Assembly (NCBI RefSeq): GCF_032854445.1
Contig: NC_088302.1
Location: 9,049,338-9,113,337 of the forward strand
Source: Liolophura sinensis
Taxonomy: Eukaryota > Mollusca > Polyplacophora > Chitonida > Chitonidae
Direction: 5' to 3'
Length of the DNA stretch: 64,000 nucleotides
In this document: positions 1-11,737 of the stretch, in pieces
Layout of the letters: every line of letters starts with the position of its first letter
How positions within the stretch are numbered: position 1 is the first letter of the stretch
Notes under the pieces: model-generated
What the model saw: only the letters and a program-made list of their open reading frames with translations
Databases searched by the model: none
Told to the model about the DNA's origin: nothing
Program-made: the position numbers and the translations under genes

Positions 1-36
1 ATCAACTTTATTTATGTTTTGTTTCGCTGCAAAACG

Positions 37-610
37 ACCAATCATGGAATGGGTTTCAAAGCAACCTGAAATTAACGTCTTTATAGTAACTTTTGTATGA
101 TCACTATACAACCAATCATGAACGGACTTTCGGGGCCTCCGTGGCTCAGTCGGTTAAAGCGTTAGCGCAGCGTAATGACCCAGGAGTCTCTCACCAATGC
201 GGTCGCTGTGAGTTCAAGTCCAGCTCATGATGGCTTCCTCTCTGGCTATACGTGAGAAAGTCTGCAGCAACCTGCGGATGGTCGTGGGTTTCCCCCGGGC
301 TCTGCCCGGTTTCCACCCACCATAATGCTGGCCGCCGTCGTATAAGTGAAATATTCTTGAGTACGGCGTAAAACACCAATCAAAAAAAAAAAAAAAAAAA
401 AATGAACGGACTTTCTAACTAAGCAGACCGACATCATATTATATGACGCCTTTATTATAACTTTTGCATCATTGCTGGCGACCAATTATTGAAGCGCTCT
501 TTTAGGCAGATGGGCATAACCCCATATGACGTCTTTATCGGTAATGTTTGTGTCATTGTAGGACGACCAATCATGGAGGGACTTTCTAACCAGACGGACA
601 ACACGACATT
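37..610 (+). repeat. Degenerate 74-86 bp tandem repeat containing the GPCR start region
   Basis: The motif ACCAATCATG or a close variant recurs at 37, 111, 481 and 566. Once the SINE at 132-401 and one copy of its target duplication are removed, the spacings are 74, 86 and 85 bp. Each unit also carries a version of GACGTCTTTAT...TTTGTGTCATTG. The last copy holds the GPCR ATG (573) followed by GAGGGACTTTCTAAC. The copy at 118 has ATGAACGGACTTTCTAACTAA, the same start region ending in a stop. The array is therefore 5'-flank plus first codons duplicated upstream of the gene. Confidence 0.75.
132..401 (+). mobile_element. Full-length SINE-A, young, with 14-bp TSD
   Basis: This is a tRNA-derived SINE. 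The head has a box A-like GTGGCTCAGTCGGTTAAAGC and a box B-like GAGTTCAAGTCC; the body is GC-rich and the 3' end reads GAGTACGGCGTAAAACACC followed by AATC and poly-A. The target-site duplication ATGAACGGACTTTC lies at 118-131 and 402-415, which proves insertion. It is the most complete copy here along with 7133-7401. It sits inside the duplicated 5' flank of the GPCR. Confidence 0.93.
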
Positions 611-1670
611 GTGGGATCGGTATGGTACAACCAGCGCCATCTTCCATGAGTTTGCACCGACGTACGTTACCCTGGATCGCGCCGTGACGCCGGTGTGGAT
701 TGTCCTTGGCCTTGTCCTGAATCCGGTGTCCGCCTACATCTGGCTGGAGAGGCGAATCCGGAGGAATAACTCATCAGCTATCTACCTGGCTACCCTCTCC
801 ATCTGTGACTTCGTGTTCCTTGTCCTGCAGATTTTCGTGGAGCTGCGATTCTGGGGAATTTACACGTATGACGAGAAGATATGGTGCAAAGTGTTTTACC
901 TGGCTTATTACTGGCCTCAATACCTGTCGCCTTTGCTCGTTCTAGGCTTTACCGTCGAGCGTTACATCGCCGTCTGTCATCCATTCGCCAAGGAGCGATT
1001 CTGTACGGTATCAAGGGCCATCAATACGGTGATTTCCATACAGGTCATCTCCTTCGCTCTCGCCTGCGTGCAGCCATTCGCTTGGGAGTACGCGGAGGTG
1101 ACCAGTGAGTGCGGAACGTCCGAAAAGGTAGACGATTTTTATCAAGGATGGACCTTCTTTACCGAGGTTCTTGTTTTCGGTGTCGTTCCGTTGGCAGTGC
1201 TTGTATTTAATATCAGAGTATTGCTAGAGATAAAACGCATCACTAACGAAAGCGGTTCAATGCTTCCTTACCAACCTAACCAGTCCTCTAATACAGCGGC
1301 ATCAACAATAACGCTGGTAAGCGTGTCATTCTATCTAATCTTAAGTCTGTTACCGGTGACCATCGTGTACATCATGGGCTTCCTTATTCACTCTGGGGAA
1401 ATAAACTTAACGGATGAGCAGGTCCGGGCAGATCCAGCCTGGACAAGATACTTTAACTTTATGATTGCCCGTAAATTTGTCGAGGAACTGTGTCTTTCAC
1501 ATTACTGCTTCTATTTCTTCATCTATATTGCCACAGGAATGCAGTTCCGTAACGCGTTCGTCCGACTGATTTGTCAACATAAAGTCTGTCAGTCGCGTCG
1601 GAATGCCAACGTAAAATACAACGTCGTGCATGCAAACGGTGATGGAACGACATGTGTTACTGCGATTTGA
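573..1670 (+). CDS. Class A (rhodopsin-like) G protein-coupled receptor, intronless
   Basis: This is a 365-residue seven-transmembrane receptor of the plasma membrane, probably for a peptide or other small ligand. N-terminal NQT and NTT are glycosylation sites. Seen motifs: N50 in TM1 (LVLNP), D79 in TM2 (LATLSICD), C105 and C180 (the conserved TM3-ECL2 disulfide), ERY 129-131 in place of DRY, TM5 ~193-215, TM6 ~245-270 with P261, TM7 ~302-322. The usual NPxxY is YFFIY (314-318), so N7.49 and P7.50 are both replaced. Cysteines at 334 and 339 could be palmitoylated, and the C-terminal TAI fits a class I PDZ ligand. ATG 573 is chosen because A at -3 and G at +4 give a good Kozak context. An in-frame ATG at 510 would add 21 residues encoded by repeat sequence. 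The layout resembles lophotrochozoan FMRFamide-/GPR139-like orphan receptors; the ligand is unknown. There are no internal stops, so it looks functional. Confidence 0.88.
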   Translation: MEGLSNQTDNTTLWDRYGTTSAIFHEFAPTYVTLDRAVTPVWIVLGLVLNPVSAYIWLERRIRRNNSSAIYLATLSICDFVFLVLQIFVELRFWGIYTYDEKIWCKVFYLAYYWPQYLSPLLVLGFTVERYIAVCHPFAKERFCTVSRAINTVISIQVISFALACVQPFAWEYAEVTSECGTSEKVDDFYQGWTFFTEVLVFGVVPLAVLVFNIRVLLEIKRITNESGSMLPYQPNQSSNTAASTITLVSVSFYLILSLLPVTIVYIMGFLIHSGEINLTDEQVRADPAWTRYFNFMIARKFVEELCLSHYCFYFFIYIATGMQFRNAFVRLICQHKVCQSRRNANVKYNVVHANGDGTTCVTAI

Positions 1671-1987
1671 CGATGTCTGTGCAGAGCGGAAACCAATATG
1701 GAGATAAAGGCATGTCAAATATCGGATAGTTTTGTATAAAGCCATGTTTTGCGCGACATCTAGTGTTACACGACTCTCAACCTCTACGTGGCAAGGTTGG
1801 TTTCGATGACACATCTAGAAACTTGTCTATTGAAACGATTTTCACAGAAGACACAAATCGAATGTGACAAGATAATTTCTAGACATAGAAGGTGCAACTC
1901 TGATGTAACAAGAAAACATTTAAGCTTACAGAGAGATATAGAGGAGAAAATTCTAATATGACTGGCTAATTGTATGGGCTTGCCCAC
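1671..1987. other. GPCR 3' flank
   Basis: No gene is visible. From about 1845, poorly conserved CACAGAAGACACAAATC-like motifs look like ancient decayed relatives of the 53-bp minisatellite that follows. No clear AATAAA polyadenylation signal was seen close to the receptor stop. Confidence 0.4.
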
Positions 1988-2500
1988 ACACAGCAGAGAC
2001 AAATCCGGTGTGATAATTTGCCGGGCTTGATCACAAACACAAAGGAGACAAGTCTACAGTGAGGAGTTAAGTTTTGTGCTCGCTGACAGACACAAAGGAG
2101 ACAAGTCTACAGTGCGGAGTTAAGTTTCGTTGTCGCTCACAGACACAAAGGAGACAAGTCTACAGTGAGGAGTTAAGTTTTGTTATCGCTTACAGAAACA
2201 AAGGAGACAAGTCTACAGTGAGGAATGAAGTTTTGTGCTCGCTTACAGAAACAAAGGAGACAAGTCTACAGTGAGGAATTAAGTTTTGTGCTCGCTCATA
2301 GACACAGAAGAGACAAGTCTACAGTGAGGAATTAAGTTTTGTGCTCGCTCGCAATCTCAAAAGAGACAGGTCTACTATGAGGGGTTAAGTTTTGTGCTCG
2401 CTCGCAAACTCAAAAGAGACAGGTCTACTATGAGGGGCTAAGGTTTGTGCTCGCTCACAGACACAGAAGAGACAGGTCTAATGTTAAAAGTTAATTTCTG
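1988..2500. repeat. 53-bp minisatellite, ~9 copies
   Basis: The motif AAAGGAGACAAGTCTACAGT (later AAAAGAGACAGGTCTACTAT) starts at 2041, 2094, 2147, 2200, 2253, 2306, 2359, 2412 and 2465, exactly 53 bp apart. The first copy (~1988) and the copies after 2480 are decayed. Because 53 is not a multiple of 3, the short open frames inside it are not evidence of coding. Confidence 0.93.
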
Positions 2501-5500
2501 AGCCTGCTCTGTCTCGTGTTAATTTCTGACCTTACTAGCATATATAGAAAAGACAACGTTATGAGATTTTCTCTGGACTGGCTGACAGATACATATATCT
2601 AAAGAATGAGTCGATAGCTTTCTCACTGGTGGTATGAAGTATTTAGAATATGGATATGAATTGAAAACGGACATTCACACTGCACCCTACTGTAGAACAC
2701 TGGTGAGGTTCTTTCAAACAACCGTCACGTGGACTCTGAAACTAGATCGAAAAAGAGTGATATATAACCTGAAACGCTCGATACTAAGAAAACATTGATA
2801 GGTAACTGTGCACTGGACAAGCTGACAGATTTAGAGGGCGTTGATAGGCTGAATGTTATCCAATTCCGTCATACCTGTACAAATCAGGTAACTCCTGTCA
2901 ATAGCACTTTCGGAAATCGAGGACTAAAACCTTCATTAATGGTCAAACCGATATGACTTACTGCTACAAGGTGGTAGGACGAATCACTCCATTTACATCT
3001 TGGGTAATGAGAGGGTTTCGAGTTGAGGAGTTTCGAGCTTAGATCTATCTTACATGATGTGAGTGAAGTTAGTCTGCGGCTCGCAGTTAGCGGGTAACTC
3101 TCCATTTTTGAAACCATTCACTTAACCTTCCGCGTAACGAAGGGTTTTTGAAGTAACTCCTGTTAAAACTAGTTGGACAGTTTTGGTAACAAAACTTGCT
3201 TATCTTCGGTGTATTTTGAAATAACACCGACTTAAATTTAATTTGAGTCTCAGTTTTGAAATTGAATCATGCTAAAACAGTAGGGTTTGAAGTGATTTTA
3301 ATTTAGCTTGATTTTCGGTTTTACAAATGTCTCTGTCCACAAGTTTGTTTTCAGGGCTCATGCCTACTGAATTGTGCTCTAAGTTGGCTTAATTGCATAG
3401 AAAAACCTTGCATCGACCGTGTCTGTAATACGTGCAGTGCTACCGGTTTTAGTAGCATCCCAAAGCTATGAACAACTCCGACGGCAAATTTAAACTCGAC
3501 TCGTTGTCATTATTTTATTATTGTATCCATAGAGCAATAAATCCTCGAATCTGGCAGGTCCAATCAAGTGTAGTGGGTTCCAACTACTTGTAGTTGTTTT
3601 TGCATGTATATCAAAAACAAAGCTGTATCTTCATTTTAGAGAGGACAGTTCTTTAAAAATGGATGTAATATTTCTTCAATGCAAACAAAACACTAGCAGT
3701 GACATCACGGATATCCAGTCGACCCCAACAGACAACCGCAGAATCTGATGGCTTAATAGCGTTTTACTCGGTTGGAAAAATTCTAAAATATGGTCAGAAT
3801 AATTTTTATGGACAGTGGTAAATCGTCTTTTATTGGAAATATACTTTCTGTAAGTGTTTTGTTTGCCTGTAAAGTAATATAAAAGGCTTACCGTCTGGAA
3901 GTTCAGGCAGTTTAAAGACGGAATGTGTAATCGGAGTCATTTGTATATATTTCTTTGTCATGCATGTCTTACAATGTATATATGTAGAGAAATAAAATTA
4001 CAAAATATTGTATTTATATATTCTAACTATAAGTTTATTTATGAGAAATAAGTTGAAGATGTGCATGGAATACCATATGTATGTTTTAATTTGAGATTAA
4101 AATTTGTAGCCAAACATATTTGCTGTAACCAGTGTTAAAGGGCAGGGAATTCTTGCCTAAGCTGCAATGCTACAATGTCTTTGACCAATACCAAAAGAAA
4201 AATACCCTATGAGGTATTAAAGGATATTTGTCAAATATATGATATTCCAAATAAAGATCCTATCAGCAAAGAGATTTCCAGAATGTGTGAAAAGCTTTAA
4301 TACAAATATTGACAAATAGGATGTGGTCTCGGGTGACTGAGAGCTCACTTGATTTCTTACAGAACTCTTACATTTTCTTACAGTTATTATTGAATGTTGC
4401 AAAACGATTTTGTCGAATGAAGTAATCAGAGTTAGCTGACTGATACTTTTCCATCGTTTATAGCATGCGAATAGGGGAAAATAATAGTACTTTATTCTTC
4501 ACTGATACTGGAGTGATTAGAGAGCTCCAATTATTTTATTTGTATTGATCATTGTTAAACATTACACTTTTCAAAATTTTCACCTGTACAATGATTGTCA
4601 GTTATACGGTTTGATGAAACGGGAGTGGCTGGAGTTCTGACAAACCTTCCAACATGTAACATACAATGCATTCAATGAATTTTAAACTGCACAAGCGAAC
4701 CGCGTTGACAGCTTACTGTCACTAAGTCCCGACAAATTTTGAAAGTGTATTTGGGCCCTAAAATAGTACAGTTCCCGTGTTGTTTTCATGTCAAGAAGTA
4801 TTCGTCCAAAGCGACCATCAAGTAGCACGTGTGTTCATCAAGTATAGTACACGCGGACAGTTTCCAACAAGTAGCCGGAGTTTCCGGTCTCCAGTGTTCT
4901 CAGTGCCTTGGCCAGTATACGTGATGGGTAGAACTGGTGTGGCTGTTTAGATGGTCATACGTTTAGCTCGTTAAAGACCCCTTGACTTCCACATGTAAGA
5001 AACCTTGTCAGTAATGTTCCAAAGGCCTGTGGTTTTGCCACAAATAAAAACTGACCCCCATCGTGTAAATGAAGAAATCTTGAGTGAGGTTTTAAACTCT
5101 AATTCCATAAAAAATAAAGTACACGCGTATTGTCATCAGGTAGCTTGTCATCGGCTACCACGCGTGTGTGTCCCATCAGGTACTATGCGTGCAGTGGGTG
5201 CTGTTCTTTCGTAAGCCTGGTAAACATTTGTTTATATGATTGTTACTTTCATTTTCAAGAATTTTTCACAGTGCGGTAAAAAGAAAATACCTGGATCTCT
5301 TGTTATCATTTCTTTATGGAGTTCCGTGTGCTTGTATATTCCATATCCACAAACGTTTTTCCATCTCGTTTTGTATGGATTAAAGTGTTTCTACGGAAGG
5401 AAAGCATAAGGATGATATATTGCTAACAAGTACAGCCGAAATGGCCTTTTTTCCACTTGCGTGTTCATCAGGGTCGTTGCCTTTTCTCACAAAGCTATAA

Positions 5501-6550
5501 AGAAATCTCTTTGAAGATCGTTATAAATTTTGTTTTCGTAGAACTAAAGTTCAAAATCTAACAAATGTTTACCTGTATTTATAGCAATACACTGAGTACA
5601 GTTCCTTGTCTAAGTCTTCGACAATGCATTTGTTTTTTTTTTCTGTTTAAGTTTTTTGTTATCAGACATTGCTATCGTCTTTGTGGCCGTGAGATACAAT
5701 CATACTGTAAGTTAAGATGTTTGTGCAAGAAATTACACACAATATTGACAAAACTTATTAACAAATAACACTGATAAAAATTTTACATATATGGGTTCTT
5801 GGATAAAGGATACGAAATTCGCCTACAAGAAAAAGCTTTCTCTGCTAGGTTAAAATTCAGGTTTAAATCCGAGAACAATACTAAAATTGGATCACTAATC
5901 AGCAAAAGACTAAATAATAATGGATAGATACAAAACGACTGTTGACTTGGTTTGTAACAAATGACTGTTTAAACAATTGCTGAACTTAAATCGGTCAGCA
6001 TTAAAATGCTGTGCAGAGCGTTTGAATTAACATCCCCGATCGCTTGTTTGCTCTCGCATTGTGCTTAAGAAATCGATAACTCTTCCAAATATTCGCGAAA
6101 TCAGATCTGTGTTGTTCTGACTGTAGAAATGCTTCTTTTATTGTACATTTGATTGAGTACTTTGACATATCCGCAGACGTATAGAGTATATTGGTCAACT
6201 TGTCACACTGGCTTACTGACCTTAGGAAAGCCCTTTGTTCTTTATTATGGATTATGGAACGTTATGGATTCTATGAACAAAACCTTACATGTTCTGGCTC
6301 AGACAATGGCTAATGGACACAGTTCCTCTTTGAATGTCTAGTGTATAAGCAGGGGGTTTTCTGGAAGACGTACCAATAGTGTGCAAGTCACAACGCCAAG
6401 ATCATGGGGATGGGGCATACTGTAATGAGGCGGTGTTTGAGCTGTAATTTTAGCGTTAGTAAACATTTTTAAAGGATGTGAAGATATGGCTTTGGTGCAT
6501 TGTTCTGCCCTAATGGGTATGCTTATTTATTTATTTTTATACTTGATCCT
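2501..6550. other. Gene-free AT-rich stretch
   Basis: I see no coding exon, RNA gene or identifiable element in these ~4 kb. Open frames are short and show no domain. Faint CTGACAGAT/GGACTGGCTGACAG-like motifs near 2575 and 2815 may be far-decayed remnants of the preceding repeat. Confidence 0.5.
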
Positions 6551-6551
6551 T

Positions 6552-6684
6552 GAGCGGTAGCCGAGGTGTTTACCATGTCAGCTCGGCGCAATGACCTAGA
6601 ATTGCCCTATAAAATGCAGTCGCTGTGATTCAAGCCCAACTCATTCTTGAGTACGACCTACAACACCAATCAAACAAATAAATT
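6552..6684 (+). mobile_element. Internally deleted SINE-A
   Basis: The SINE-A head (box A region, CGGCGCAATGACC, then a box B-like GATTCAAGCCC) is joined at about 6642 directly to the 3' tail (CTTGAGTACG...AACACCAATCAAACAAATAAA). The ~120-bp GC-rich body is missing. Confidence 0.75.
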
Positions 6685-6795
6685 GATTGTTGCCTAATGC
6701 TATACCCAAGGATTTTTGTCAGTAACTTGTCAAATGCTAGGGGTTCCCTTCGCTCAAATCCTCCACCCGTTAGCAAATGATATACACAAATGACC

Positions 6796-6956
6796 TCTCC
6801 GGCCGCATGTAGGAAGACCTGCCAGCAACATGCGGATGGTCGTGGATTTCTTCCGGGCTTTGCCCGGTTACCTCCCACCATAATGCTGACCGCCGTTGTT
6901 TAAGTGAAATATTCTTGAGTACGGCGTAAAAAACCAATCAAATAAATAAATAAACA
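6796..6956 (+). mobile_element. SINE-A, 5'-truncated
   Basis: Body and tail of SINE-A run from CTCCGGCCGCATGTAGGAAG through TGCGGATGGTCGTGG to GAGTACGGCGTAAAA and (AAAT)n. The head is missing. Confidence 0.85.
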
Positions 6957-7132
6957 TGCAACAACAGTTACTAATAATATAAACTAAATTTACTGCAAAT
7001 TAGATAACGCGGGTATTGACACAAAGCATATGCATTCCGTGCGCACAAGTCAAAGCGAATCAAAACGTTACTGTTCAGTGCTTTGTTTTGTTTCGGATTT
7101 ACAACACTTATTTCCATATCCTCTTGTGACTA

Positions 7133-7401
7133 GGGGGCCTCCGTGGCTCAGTCGGTTAAAGCGCTAGCGCAGCGTAATGACCCAGGAGTCTCTCACCAAT
7201 GCGGTCGCTGTGAGTTCAAGTCCAGCTCATGCTGGCTTCCTCTCCGGCCGTAAGTGGGAAGGTCTGTCAGCAACCTGCGGATGGTCGTGGGTTTCCCCCG
7301 GGCTCTGCCCGGTTTCCACCCACCATAATGCTGGCCGCCGTCGTATAAGTGAAATATTCTTGAGTACGGCGTAAAACACCAATCAAAAAAAAAAAAAAAA
7401 A
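7133..7401 (+). mobile_element. Full-length SINE-A with 11-bp TSD
   Basis: This copy is nearly identical to the one at 132-401, with intact box A and box B-like motifs and a poly-A 3' end. The target duplication TCTTGTGACTA lies at 7122-7132 and 7402-7412. It inserted at the 5' edge of an older SINE-B. Confidence 0.93.
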
Positions 7402-7412
7402 TCTTGTGACTA

Positions 7413-7700
7413 CTTCGTTGGCCTGTTTGTTAGAGTGTTCGCCTGGAAGGCGGGTTATTTGGGATCAAACCGGGTGTCGTCATACCAAAAACTTTAAAAA
7501 TGTTACTTGTTGCTGCCTTGTTTGGCGCTCAGCACTGAGAGGTTAGAGCAAGGAAACATTTACCCAGTGTCAGTATAACGTGGTGTCATATCTGGTTCAT
7601 CGGCATGATACTTCAGCAGAGGCCGCACTTTGAAGACACAGGGTATGTAGACAAACCCATTGTCCCTCGTCATATGACGTAAAACCTAAGCATACATACA
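7413..7700 (+). mobile_element. SINE-B (second tRNA-derived SINE family)
   Basis: The head GTTAGAGTGTTCGCCTGGAA (box A region) and GGGATCAAACC (box B-like) resemble a tRNA with a GCC anticodon arm. The body is AGAGCAAGGAAACA...GGTGTCATATCTGGT...GCATGATACTTCAGC, and the tail is CGTCATATGACGTAAAACC. The same body recurs at 23236, 23974, 24583 and, reversed, near 58370. Confidence 0.75.
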
Positions 7701-7765
7701 TATGTTTTTGTAAATACTCTGTCTTGTGATGAAGAAGACACCGGAAAATAGAGTTTTCCGAGGGC

Positions 7766-7955
7766 TTACTGAATACTTGACTGTTTTACGTCATATTCAT
7801 GAATTTTTCACTTATATGACGGGAGCTACGGGTGAAGAAAACTGGGGTGCCCGGAGTAAACCAAAGGCCTTTTGTAAGTCACCTGACAAACTTTCCAGCC
7901 ACGACGGAAACAGTAAGAGGTGGATTCGAACTCGCAACCTAATTGGTCAATAAAC
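7766..7955 (-). mobile_element. SINE-like element, tRNA-derived, reverse orientation
   Basis: The tail-like TTTTACGTCATATTCATGAA...CACTTATATGACGG is followed by a box B complement, GGATTCGAACTCGC. This is a tRNA-related SINE read on the minus strand, distinct in its middle part from SINE-A. Confidence 0.6.
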
Positions 7956-8054
7956 TGATTGTCGCGGCGAACTAGCTTTCTTTAGTTAAAAAAGCGACCA
8001 TAAGAGGTGAATTAGAATAATAGAAATAGAATAATTTCTATTCCTACTCTGAGG

Positions 8055-8246
8055 TATTTATTTATTTATTTGATTGGTGTTTTACGCCGTACTCAAGAAT
8101 ATTTCACTTATACGATGGCGACCAGCATTATGGTGGGTGGAAACCGGGCAGAGCCCGGGGGAAACCCACAACCATCCGCAGGTTGCTGGAAGACCTTCCC
8201 ACGTACAGCCGGAGAGGAAGCCAGTATGAGCTGGACTTGAACTCAC
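8055..8246 (-). mobile_element. SINE-A, 5'-truncated, with 9-bp TSD
   Basis: Minus-strand SINE-A runs from (AAAT)n tail to the box B region (CTGGACTTGAACTCAC). ACTCTGAGG at 8046-8054 is repeated at 8247-8255, marking the insertion. Confidence 0.88.
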
Positions 8247-8255
8247 ACTCTGAGG

Positions 8256-9170
8256 AACGGTTGAGGGGCTTATGTGGCTGTAAAGTGTAGACTAGATAGG
8301 GAACAAATGGTGATCTATTTTTGCCAATGTTGTACATTTGTCGGTATATTATAAACGCACCTTAGGATTTCTAACCGACAATCCAAGGTTTGTTATCGAT
8401 TAATCAATCAATCAATCAAATTGGTATGATGATCCAATTGCCGTTAATAAATGACGAAATCAAGAAACGAGTTCGTCATACATGTGCAGCCGTACCAACA
8501 GATAAATGGCTTAGTTTAACGTCCCAGAGTTGACCAATGAGGAGACAGCATTGTATATATCACAGGTAAAATTCCACATGGCATGTACAATGTAAGCGCC
8601 TTTGTTGTTGTTGTTATCCCAAGATGTTAACAGGAAGCCAGTCTGATTCTATTCAATATTCATCTTATTCAGTATTTATAGGCATGCAAATCAAGTCACG
8701 TGAAGGCGCTCAACCAATCAACGTTTGGTGCAATCGTGACGGATTTGGCAATGCAATAACTGCGTATGTGTACAATGACAAGTTCCAGGAATAAGAGAAG
8801 ACACCCAGTGGATGTTCCTGCTGTCCAAAAGGACCTTTTATACAAGGGTCAAAGTAACCTGATAAACACAGCATTGCACCTTTTGATTATCTTCAAACCT
8901 ACTTTGATAGCAAGCACTTAATGACCTGTTTGAAGGTTCCCGCTATTGGAAGGACCGCACAACATCCACAGTTAATGTTCCTATTTTATACAAAGTTTAT
9001 ACAAGTAGTACTAGCTTATCTACATGGAATACAATAAAATATGCTCAAACAACAGCAAACTATTACATCATGTTAAACAGCATAAAGGAGAACATTGCAA
9101 CGCAGAAAACCACTCCTCGTTTCCAGTGGCGACTGAAACGTTGTAACTGTACGTGTGTCTGTGGTTTCTA
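8256..9170. other. Gene-free stretch
   Basis: Nothing coding is recognised. It contains a short (AATC)n run near 8400 and otherwise unremarkable AT-rich sequence. Confidence 0.5.
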
Positions 9171-9179
9171 GGTAGAATG

Positions 9180-9610
9180 AGAATCTATGCATCGAAACAG
9201 GCATTCGTATACCAGCCGTCAACCAGTAAGGACGTTCCAAATCAATACCGGCAAGACCAAATCCAAAAAACGACGTATAACACAAACAATTAAAGAACCA
9301 AGAAAGTATATAAAGTACGAAAATAGGACAGAATCATGCAAAGAGAATCAGTCAACAGTTTTCAACGATGCTGGAAAGATGCAGGATATGTTCTAGGCGA
9401 CTGAGTGAAATCAGTATTCAAATCGTTTACTATCCTAGAATATCAGTTATGGATAACAAAATCTGTATCTCAGTTGCGCCTTCATTTCAACTGTTCAAAA
9501 ATCCAATCTAATTCAACACGATGAACATACATGCACGGCCTCCAATCCCAAGTTGAGCGGAATTAGACCCATGGATCAACCAGAGATTCTCGACGCTCTG
9601 TCCAAATTTA
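9180..9610. repeat. Diverged copy of interspersed repeat R1
   Basis: It aligns with 35600-36040 and 49294-49680 in order: CCAGCCGTCAACC...GGACGTTCCAAATCAATACCGGCAAGACC, then CAGTTTTCAACGATGC, then TCTCAGTTGCGC...CAACTGTTC, then GCGGAATTAGA. It is much more diverged than the other two copies. Family type is unknown. Confidence 0.65.
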
Positions 9611-11735
9611 CTTACAACACAATTATGCTCATTGTAAAACTTAAGACCTCATTGTAAAACTTATAATCACGATATTACAAAGCTGAACTGGGTCATTGCA
9701 GTTGGATGAGGTTCAGCTTAGTTAATAGGGACTTCGCAATTCTGAACACGCTAACCTTCTCAAGTTCTTTCCTGATCTTCAAGGCTATTTGAAGTATCGA
9801 ACTTTGGTGGATGAATGCCGACGCCTTTATTAATGGTGTATGGGGCATGTCTCCTCAATTTCAATCTGGCAATGATGGTTTGTTTTGTCACTTAGCCACT
9901 CAGCTCGGTCGGCTCCATGCCTCCTATGACGTTAATAAGAGAGCCTGACGGTCTTATTACATACATCATTGTTATTCTTCGGGATCTAGCTCAACTGCTC
10001 CAATCGCTCCATCAACAAAGAAATTTAAAACAGCGAGAGTCTGGAAGAATATCAGTGAAACACGCCAGATAATACAGCTGCGACTGCTAAATCTTTTCGT
10101 TTAATTTTGCAATTTACACCAAGGATAAGACATGCAGACGTATTTAAGACACCATTCAGGTGTCTATTGAACGTATGTTTTACGTTGTCCGAACAAGGCA
10201 GTCGTTTACGTGGTCGTGACAAGGTCTAATTGACGAATCTCAAGTAAATCTTCGGAACTGAATATTACCTCAACAGTTAAGCTGCCGACAGAGAGAATGA
10301 CAAAGATCATGATGTGACACTTTCCATTCAAGACTAAGAGTTAATTCCATTTTGCTGTGTTTACTGACTTGTTCATTTCATCTACACTTTACTCCAAGAT
10401 ACCTGTATGGAACGGACGTTGGGTTTATAGGTGAATCGAACAAAAAAAGCAAATGTCGAAGGCGTCACTGAAGATACCAGCCTCTACGCGACTTTTCTGT
10501 TTCGAACACATTATTGGTCTTCAGAGAATGACGCTTTATATAGCTGAGCTAGCTGAGGCACAGATTTTATGTTTTCAGTGTCAAAAATCAGAAGGTGGTT
10601 GACACAATAACATCTTAACAAAGGGCAAGGAGAAAACTAAAATAATTGGTTTTGTCATTTTAACGTCTATCTGTGGTTCTCATACCTTTCGAACTGAACT
10701 GGAAATATGTGTATAGTCCAACATGTATTAACCTGCTCACAAGACCAGACATCAATTATAATGATGTTAAAGTCCCCTGATTTCATTTCTTTTGTGAAAT
10801 GTTTTGTGAAATTAGCGAGTTCAATGTAAGTGAAATTATATACAGTTGAACAGTAATCTTGGACAGAATGCGCAAAGGTTAAACACTGTATAACTGAAGT
10901 CGTACCAGTACTGAACTTAAAATACTGGACATGAATATTGTTCGTCGCGGCCCAAAATAGAGCATTAGGAGACATGTCTGGCGTTAACAACGCACCTAAA
11001 AATAACTGCGCGTGTTACAGCTTGGTCAATGCCATTGTCAACGAAGAGTCACAAGAAAAAAACTTGGAGTACATTTTACAGCCAAAGTCATCCATCAATA
11101 CGACAAGCTGAGAGTATACATACTTATCTAGGAAATGAATTCCTGGAATATTAACTTCGATATTACCAAACGTGCATCCTTTCAGCGGATTGAAGGAAGG
11201 ATCAGCCAGACGGCGTCAAATACTGGACAACAAAATATAGACGTAAAGCTTGATGAACGACAAATGTGTGTGACGTTTGTAATTTCACAAAAAGCTTTTT
11301 ATTGAGTACGAACGTGTTAAAGTTTTCTTCCTACTGACTACATACTTAGAGGTCGAATATAAGCGTTGAGCGTATTACATCAACAATGAATAATTCGTGA
11401 AGAATTCAAAGTTTGCCACAAAGAAGGCTTTTATTCAAAGTTTCATCAATGTAACAGCTATAGAGCACTTAATTAATGGCTCAGCAGGCGCAATAGCTTG
11501 TCGCCGAGGTTTTGCAGGGATATTAATTTACAACCCCATCGCTGTATTTTGGGGAAAGACCATTATGGATCGTCACAATCTCTAAAGATTTCAACAGTTC
11601 CAATTCTTCGCTGCTTTCAGTCACGCTGTGGTGTTTTTGATTCGACTGATTAATTGATCGTGCTCAAGAACTTTTCACTTTTTGTCTTCAGTTAGGTATG
11701 TGAATAGTGGTAACCGGATCGCCCGGCGATCCAGC
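9611..11735. other. Gene-free stretch
   Basis: No exon or mobile element is recognised. The longest open frame (minus strand, 10667-10990, 107 codons) shows no domain or repeat and is compatible with chance. Confidence 0.5.
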
Positions 11736-11737
11736 GA

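Noticed and set aside
489-572. In-frame upstream extension of the GPCR (TTG at 489 or ATG at 510).
   Set aside because: The extension is translated from the degenerate 5' tandem repeat, the hydrophilic peptide adds nothing to the receptor fold, and ATG 573 has the better Kozak context.
2074-2274. 66-codon open frame in the 53-bp repeat.
   Set aside because: The period is not a multiple of 3, so the peptide changes register each unit. It is a by-product of the repeat.
10667-10990. 107-codon minus-strand open frame.
   Set aside because: No domain, no splice or start support and no repeat or codon signal. Compatible with chance in 64 kb.
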